Shown piece by piece: positions 58,255 through 64,000 of a stretch of 64,000 bases of DNA. The notes beneath the pieces are model-generated. The model searched no databases. It had not been told where the DNA came from and saw only the letters and a list, made by a program, of their open reading frames with translations. The number at the start of each line of letters is the position of its first letter. The first letter of the stretch is position 1. The position numbers and the translations under genes were made by a program. The DNA is taken from the NCBI GenBank assembly GCA_963854835.1, contig OY978526.1:28137073-28201072 (forward strand), in the 5' to 3' direction. Origin of the DNA: Megamerina dolium. Lineage: Eukaryota; Arthropoda; Insecta; Diptera; Megamerinidae.

Positions 58255-58398
58255 GTCATTCCTTTAGAAATACAACTCAAATTTCAATTCCATATATGTG
58301 CTTACATTGACATGTCTCATATTCTCAGTGCACAAAGTCTCTCAATAAATATCCGAAAATATATGAGGCGGCTGAAAGAAAACATCGAATGGAACAGT
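58255..58398 (+). CDS. Probable internal exon, unidentified + strand gene
   Basis: Exon of 144 nt, 48 codons, phase 0 at both ends. It is preceded by a perfect TACTAAC branch-point consensus (58212-58218) and TTGCAG, and followed by AGT|GTACGT. It encodes VIPLEIQLKFQFHICAYIDM, then a helical, basic stretch ending KENIEWNS. The pattern of hydrophobic residues fits HEAT-like helices and is loosely similar to the VRMKLCYLLPKV region of PPP4R4. Continuing past 58398 in the same frame gives a low-quality extension. Confidence 0.55.
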
Positions 58399-59117
58399 GT
58401 ACGTTCCTATAAGATGTTCATGGAAATGAAACATTGTTTCATTCTATTTTCATTCTCATCATATATTATCATATACTATGCCAAACATCTGATACGTGAA
58501 TAGTGGTGAATATATCAAATTCACCTCACTCACGTACTTGCACGAAATTTTCGGAGTTATTCTCACAGCGCATACGCATTTTATTGTTTCATATTGCATC
58601 TACACCCACAGAGAATGAGTGAGAGTGAGAGTGTGTGAGAGAAACGCCTTGGAAATGTTGACTCTTTCCGTTTCAATTTCAATTTCATTCATTTCTTTAT
58701 GCATTGCCGCAATTGCCGTAATTGTTGTTGTTGTTGTTGTTGTTTTATTACCTTCTTGCACGAATTTCGAATTAGTCTAGGTCAGTAGTGCTAAATTGTG
58801 TTATGTTGTATGTATGTAAGAGTACTCTCACAACTCACAACATACAATGTACATACTCGTACTCGTATGCATGTTTGATGTGCATGGATGTGTTTGTAGT
58901 ACGAAATATATGTGCTTCCTTGTCGTCACCAGCATCGTTGTATATGTATATGCATTGTATTTGTTATCATTGTCGTCTGTTGTACTCGTACATAGTATGT
59001 ATGTCTATAAGGTACATATATGTATCTAGTTATTGTCATAGTATAATGGTGTATGTACTTTTCTTCGATTTGGCTGACTTTTTTGCTGGTGTTCACCAAT
59101 GCACATAAATAACGCAG

Positions 59118-59195
59118 GCGGCATTCTACGCAATAATATCTTGGCTGAGTGAAAAACTAGAAAATTCGAGTCTTTTCAAGGAAGAAACTCTTTAA
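59118..59195 (+). CDS. Probable terminal exon, unidentified + strand gene
   Basis: The acceptor ATAACGCAG| is followed by 25 codons in phase 0 (AAFYAIISWLSEKLENSSLF...) and TAA at 59193-59195. Phase 0 matches the end of the exon at 58255-58398, so the pair join in frame. An AATAAA overlaps the stop. The exon is too short for a family call. It supports a gene ending here, transcribed in the same direction as huntingtin. Confidence 0.55.
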   Translation, partial: AAFYAIISWLSEKLENSSLFKEETL

Positions 59196-59199
59196 TAAA
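59194..59199 (+). promoter_or_regulatory. Polyadenylation signal AATAAA
   Basis: It overlaps the TAA stop of the exon at 59118-59195 (TTTAATAAAAG). Such an overlap implies a very short 3' UTR. Confidence 0.5.
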
Positions 59200-59219
59200 A
59201 GCCATTAGAGGAAGCAATA

Positions 59220-60560
59220 ATGCGGGTCACTCGTACACTTTGTAGATTTTCAGATATTTTTTCGGTCATTTTGTATTGCAGTTGGGGAGGATAAATTACT
59301 GGGGGCAATTATCGAACATCTTTAGTCGAGCTTCAGGTATTAAGCAACAATTTTGTATGTGAGTACCTTTGAAAGGTAAAGATAGATGGCAATTACATAT
59401 GTTTAGAGGAAATAATAAAGCGAAAAAAATTATGGGAGTCAGTCATACGATTTTTCACACTAGAGATGATTTCTCTTCAGTTAAGGAGTTATTTCTCGAT
59501 TTTAAGGTGAATTTTCGGTTATTTTGTAGGTACGAGCACCCTTAAGGGGTTGGGTACAATGGTTGTTTGACTGAGTGCCCTGGTTCTTGTCCTGCCCACC
59601 TCTTTCACTTTACCCGTAAGGAGTGGATTGAAACAATGAAGAATTAATTAGGATCAATTCTATATTTCATGGACCATGTCTGGGGTTAATTGTCGATTGA
59701 TTCTCCGTTTTTCATTGTTATTATATCGTTATGAGGAAATTTGCTCTATGACATTCAGTGTATACACCGGGCCTCGAGTTTAAAGAAAAAAAAAAATATG
59801 AAGAATAACGACAAATGACAAATAATCTCACAACTGCCCAGCTGTCGTCCCTAAAAAGGATGAATCCTATAACCGATATACATAACTTTTCGCTCCCTTA
59901 CCTTTTTTCCAAACATACTTAACCTCTATCATTGTCCCTTCGATGGATTCTCCTACAAAATAAACATAAAAAACCAACAAATTAATATATAAGATCAGAG
60001 CTGGGCAAGAGTTGTCCCTGGAAGGGTAAAATGTATGACCGATCTTCATATATTTTCCCCCAAACATTTCTTTAATATACTTAGCCTCTATCTCCAACTC
60101 TTAGGGGGTATACCTCACAAAAATTGACGTTTTGATCAAATTCGCATCCATCGCTCCTAGGGTGTACTTAGAATGGTAAAATATATTAAAGATGCCAATT
60201 AATAATTACTTTCCAATATTTCTCTCGAACATACTTACTTTTTTGTTTACCCATTAGGATGTTTCTCCTGTAAAATGAAGCTTAAAATGAAAGAGAATCG
60301 TTAAAAAAAAATGTTATAGCTGTAGCGGAATCCCCCTTACAGAGCAACGAATCTCAATCTGCACCATTTATGAAGGTTCTTCTGAAAAAATTTATATTTT
60401 TTTATCAAATTTGATCGCACTACTCATAACATGCCTTAATATGGATCAATAATTTATGAACGTCCACCATTCATTTTTGTCCTACTACTTTTCCTGAACA
60501 TACTTACGGCCACCATTTAGTGAGGTGTGGCAAGATTGATATATTTATGATATTGGCAAG
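59220..60560. repeat. Diverged tandem array (family T1), both orientations
   Basis: From 59.83 kb, units have CTTAACCTCTATC (about 59920), CTTAGCCTCTATCTCC (about 60080) and CTTACTTTTTTG (about 60236), spaced about 156-160 bp, with AGCTGTCGTCCC / AGAGTTGTCCCTGG words between. The part 59.22-59.75 kb has the same words in inverted orientation (TTAAGGGGTTGGG, GAGGAAA). Confidence 0.6.
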
Positions 60561-61837
60561 AGTGCATTCTGGTGAATTTTATAATCTATCCTCAACTATT
60601 TTTGCCACAAAATTCACCACACATCTTCACCCCTTCTTCCCTCTTCTGTTCATGTTATTGGATTACCAAATTATTAACTAAGGAATAAATGCTCTCTTAA
60701 GGGATTGTTCGCAGTCAGCTTTGGTCTAATTTCAATGCTTTAGGGATTATTTCTATATTTCTTACCTTTATTTTAAAACTTTTATCTCAAGGTGGGGCCT
60801 TTTAGCCCCATTTCATTCAGACCATTTTCGCTTATTTATATTTTTAAGGAAACTCTCAAAGCAGGAAGATGCCTTCGCATCAAAGGTGCAACTCCAGAAG
60901 CTGATCAATCTTTATCGTTTTTAAAAATATGTTGCTGAATTGAATGAACTGAGGATGTAACCGTAGATCTTATCTATATATAGCGAAATTTCAGTATCCA
61001 CAATTAAAGAGGCATTACATATTCCATAACATATTCTAAGAGTGAACTGTTCTAGAGTGACAATATTTATATGTGGTGCCAGAAGTAAATTTGACACAAT
61101 TTGCTGTCGAAGTTTTTTTTGCCTTTTAGCTTTTGACACACAATGTCACACTATTGCATATTTGATCACTGCTGATGCCTAATTAAATGCTACGAAATTA
61201 TGCATGAGGTATCCTTAGCCCATTATCACCATCCTCATCAACAGCATCCCGATAATATTATTGGTAAGGAAAAATGTAAAAAATGCAAAAGAAAAACAAA
61301 TAACAAACAACAGCAGCAGAAGTAGGCTAAATAAATACTTCTTTCAAAATTGACAAAAACGATAGTCATTTCAGGCAAATTTGTAATTAATTCAATAGTA
61401 AGAGTTGCACCAGAGCAAATGGTATGAACATTAAAAATAGTCACAAGTACGAACAACAAATACACACCTACATGCTGCTATATGTAGATAGTAGATAGTC
61501 AAGGTATTTACCAGATATCAACCATAGAATGGTGATGATGGTGGTGGTGGTGGTATTGGCTGTGTGTTGACCATTCATGAGCAACTGACAGCTATCAATT
61601 ACTATCACTGTCAACGTGATGGTCACTTATTAAATAGCTTAGCTCAATGAATTAAATACAACTTTGTTTTCATTCAAATTCCAAATTCACATCGAAGATG
61701 CAGAGGAAGACGTTGGGCTGAATAAGTGATAAGTGAAAGTGAAGTGAAGAAAAATATTGGGTGTAACTACAAGTAAATTTTAAAAGATTTCTTGAATTTA
61801 AGGCTTCATTTTCAAAAATTGCTATAATATATTTTAT

Positions 61838-62709
61838 TCAAAGTATTTTCAAGCGGAAGCTACAACTCTTTTCCATTACATTCCAATAGAGCCGATCATC
61901 TTCTGAGACCAAGAAACTATCGACCCAATTTTGGAGACCTTCAACTGAAGAGAAGCGTATTCCGGACAAGGTATTCTGCATTGATCGAAATAAATTGTAG
62001 TTAGAGAGGGCAATGTCTGGACTATATGTCGGGTGGAGTAAGAATTCCCATCCTCCACTTTCCAAGTAAGATTGATCGGGTTGTGCAACATATGGGCGGG
62101 CATTGTCATGATGGAAAATCAATGACTTGTGTTTGGTCGCCCATTCTGAGCGTTCTTGGTTCACTATTGTCTTCAATTTGATGAGATGTTGTCAGTTGTC
62201 AACGATCTCCATTAGTGGTTTCAACCGGTTCAACAGCATCATCTTCGAACTATGAATATTCGGCTTTGGATTCGATTTGGTTGGTTGGTCATGTCTCACA
62301 TATGACTTTTTGTGCTAAGGCTTGTCGTAATAGATTCATTTTTCATCGCTAATAATTATACAATACAAGGAAGACTTTCCATTGTACCGTTGAAGCAGCA
62401 TTTCAGACATGCAAAATCATGCTTCTCGATGTCTCTTGGTTTCAGTTCGTATGTAATCAAATTTTACCCATTTTCTGGATCGTACTCATGTTCTTTAGGA
62501 CGTAATGAAATTGCGTGTTGAGTCACTCCCAAAGATTCAGCGAGCTCCTTTTGAGTTTGACATGAGTCTTCGTCCATTGAAGCCTCCAATTCAGTGTCTT
62601 CATGCTCTTTATTGCTTGCATCAGAACCCTCTAAAAAGAGCACAAGTTGAAATGGATGTAGTATGTTCTCCAGACGCCTCGTACAGCATTCGATGACTTT
62701 TCTCTGCAC
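61838..62709 (-). mobile_element. Mariner transposase pseudogene
   Basis: The minus strand starts near 62709 with an N-terminal DNA-binding segment (EDSCQTQKELAESLGVTQHAIS at 62464-62709, a helix-turn-helix). After breaks it continues at 62176-61838 with IFHHDNARPYVAQ (second catalytic Asp), the HPTYSPDIALSNYNLFRSMQ box (third Asp position replaced by Asn), and an NWVDSFL tail. The middle is frameshifted. It is similar in type to the 36.06-kb deletion element, whose second box is also HHDNARPH-like. Confidence 0.8.
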
Positions 62710-64000
62710 TTTTCTTCAGATAAAAATACAAAAGTAAAGCTGCCCGCGAACGGCCTCATGCAGCCTCACAAAAGTTAACGTAGACGGAGCTAAAAAAATG
62801 CTATGTTTCTTACATTTCGAAAAAATTACAAATACTGATTTCAGTAGCCTAGTAATGACATTTCAACATGTAGATAGTTGCCACATTATCCAAAGCAATT
62901 TAATACTACTAACGATCTCTGTTGAAAATCCCTTAAGACTTATATTGCTTTAATTGCAACGCCTTCATGTATATCAACGAAAATAATATATATTGTATAC
63001 GAGTATATACCTAGAATATGTATGTTTTTGTATGTGAGTACATAGAGTCACAGAAACTAATGAGTTGAAAAAGTTTCTTTACATGCAATAAGATATATGT
63101 ATGTAACATAGAGATACATCGCCTAAAACGTGTTTTGTGTGCTTAGTAGCGAAAGAGATAAAATGTCACATTATTCTTATCTTAGAGTAGAAAGCAATTG
63201 TTGATTCAATTATATGATAACTCGGCTCGAATTCATACAATTTACTCAATATAGGCTCAAGGCCATAGCATATACATATAGAAAATGTTACCTGAAAATG
63301 TCATTGGCATACAAGCTCATACAAATTTTATATAATGTAATAATGTAGAATATTTTATTGAAATTATAATCAAGCGTTGTATCTATTTACCTTCAATTAT
63401 ATGTACAATATTATTTCGATACATTTCTTAGGTAAGTTTATCGAGTCTGCGAATTCAACTACAGGATGTAAAGTATGTTATTATGAATTCGTTTTATGAA
63501 GTATTCGAAATATTTAATACATATTTGCTACTATTTAAATACATTAGATAGAGTTTAAATGAACTACGTAATTATATATTGACTTACTTATTATTACCTA
63601 GTACAGCCGAAAATTAATTTTGGCCTATATAGATTTTTTATAGGAAAAAGTGCTCTCTTCGGTAAAGGGAGGGAAAGATCGAGGGCTAGTCAAATTTATT
63701 TAATGGCAGAAAAGTCGACTTCCTACGAATATGCTATGAGCAATTTTAAGAAATTCGCAAAAGAAACCATATCTCGAAGGTCGTTTTCAAAACTTAATTT
63801 GGAAATTCTCTGAATTCATCAGAGGATCCCTTTCATACATGATAAATTATTATTAAGAAAAAAAATAAATAGTATTAAAATCTACCTATTTAGATAAATG
63901 TATGAGAGTGCCCTCTAGGGACACCCGTAAATAAAAATATCAACCATTAATAGATTCCGGGATACCAAAAATCATGCATTTAAAAAAGCATCTTTTTGAA

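Larger units (their letters stand above)
59200..64000. other. Repeat-rich region to the window end
   Basis: It contains tandem family T1 units (59.2-60.55 kb), a mariner remnant (61.8-62.7 kb), a GGT/GAT-type run near 61530-61556, and AT-rich sequence. No host exon could be supported from 60.6 to 61.8 kb or from 62.8 to 64.0 kb. Confidence 0.6.

Noticed and set aside
58788..59108. 106-codon + strand open frame
   Set aside because: It lies in the intron between two probable exons and consists of GTATGT/TATA-rich simple sequence.

Overview
The window is nuclear DNA from a dipteran insect, most likely a tephritid fruit fly. It is AT-rich, has small exons inside long introns, many short (TATG/CATA)-type repeats, and abundant Tc1/mariner, non-LTR and SINE copies. 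There are no prokaryotic features. All identifications come from reading the sequence and from recalled family motifs; no search was run.

The dominant gene is the 3' end of huntingtin on the + strand. Seven coding exons (2333-2789, 5712-5849, 6527-6786, 20140-20314, 24449-24638, 38297-38565, 40955-41386) join in one frame with GT/AG junctions and compatible phases. They encode about 640 C-terminal residues ending at a TAA at 41384-41386. The last three exons show the clearest similarity to the C-terminal HEAT region of animal huntingtin. The 5' part of the gene lies outside the window. Two introns (6787-20139 and 24639-38296) are about 13.4 and 13.7 kb and are filled with mobile elements.

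The most striking object is a 3.7-kb non-LTR retrotransposon on the minus strand (8501-12238). It carries an uninterrupted endonuclease / reverse transcriptase / RNase H / CCHC reading frame. It is bounded by a perfect 12-bp target-site duplication and sits inside an older repeat whose uninterrupted relative is at about 128-735. That older repeat copy also seems to be split by a mariner fragment, giving a readable nested history. Other mobile DNA includes a tRNA-derived SINE family (at least five copies plus a relic), many decayed Tc1/mariner copies (one 914-bp and one 753-bp deletion derivative with terminal inverted repeats, and one 1.46-kb copy just downstream of huntingtin), a MITE-like element, and fragments of other non-LTR elements.

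Downstream of huntingtin (41387-57690) I see no convincing host gene, only repeats and AT-rich sequence. At 57.7-59.2 kb there are probable last exons of another + strand gene, with a branch point, acceptors, an in-phase 3' exon and a polyadenylation signal overlapping the stop. Its HEAT-like sequence weakly recalls PPP4R4-type phosphatase regulators. Several diverged tandem arrays with unit lengths near 150-165 bp (26.8, 29.5, 39.5, 45.2, 50.6 and 59.2-60.5 kb) are a recurrent, unnamed feature. I found no evidence of a new multi-gene biological system; the novelty is in repeat architecture and in lineage-specific huntingtin inserts.
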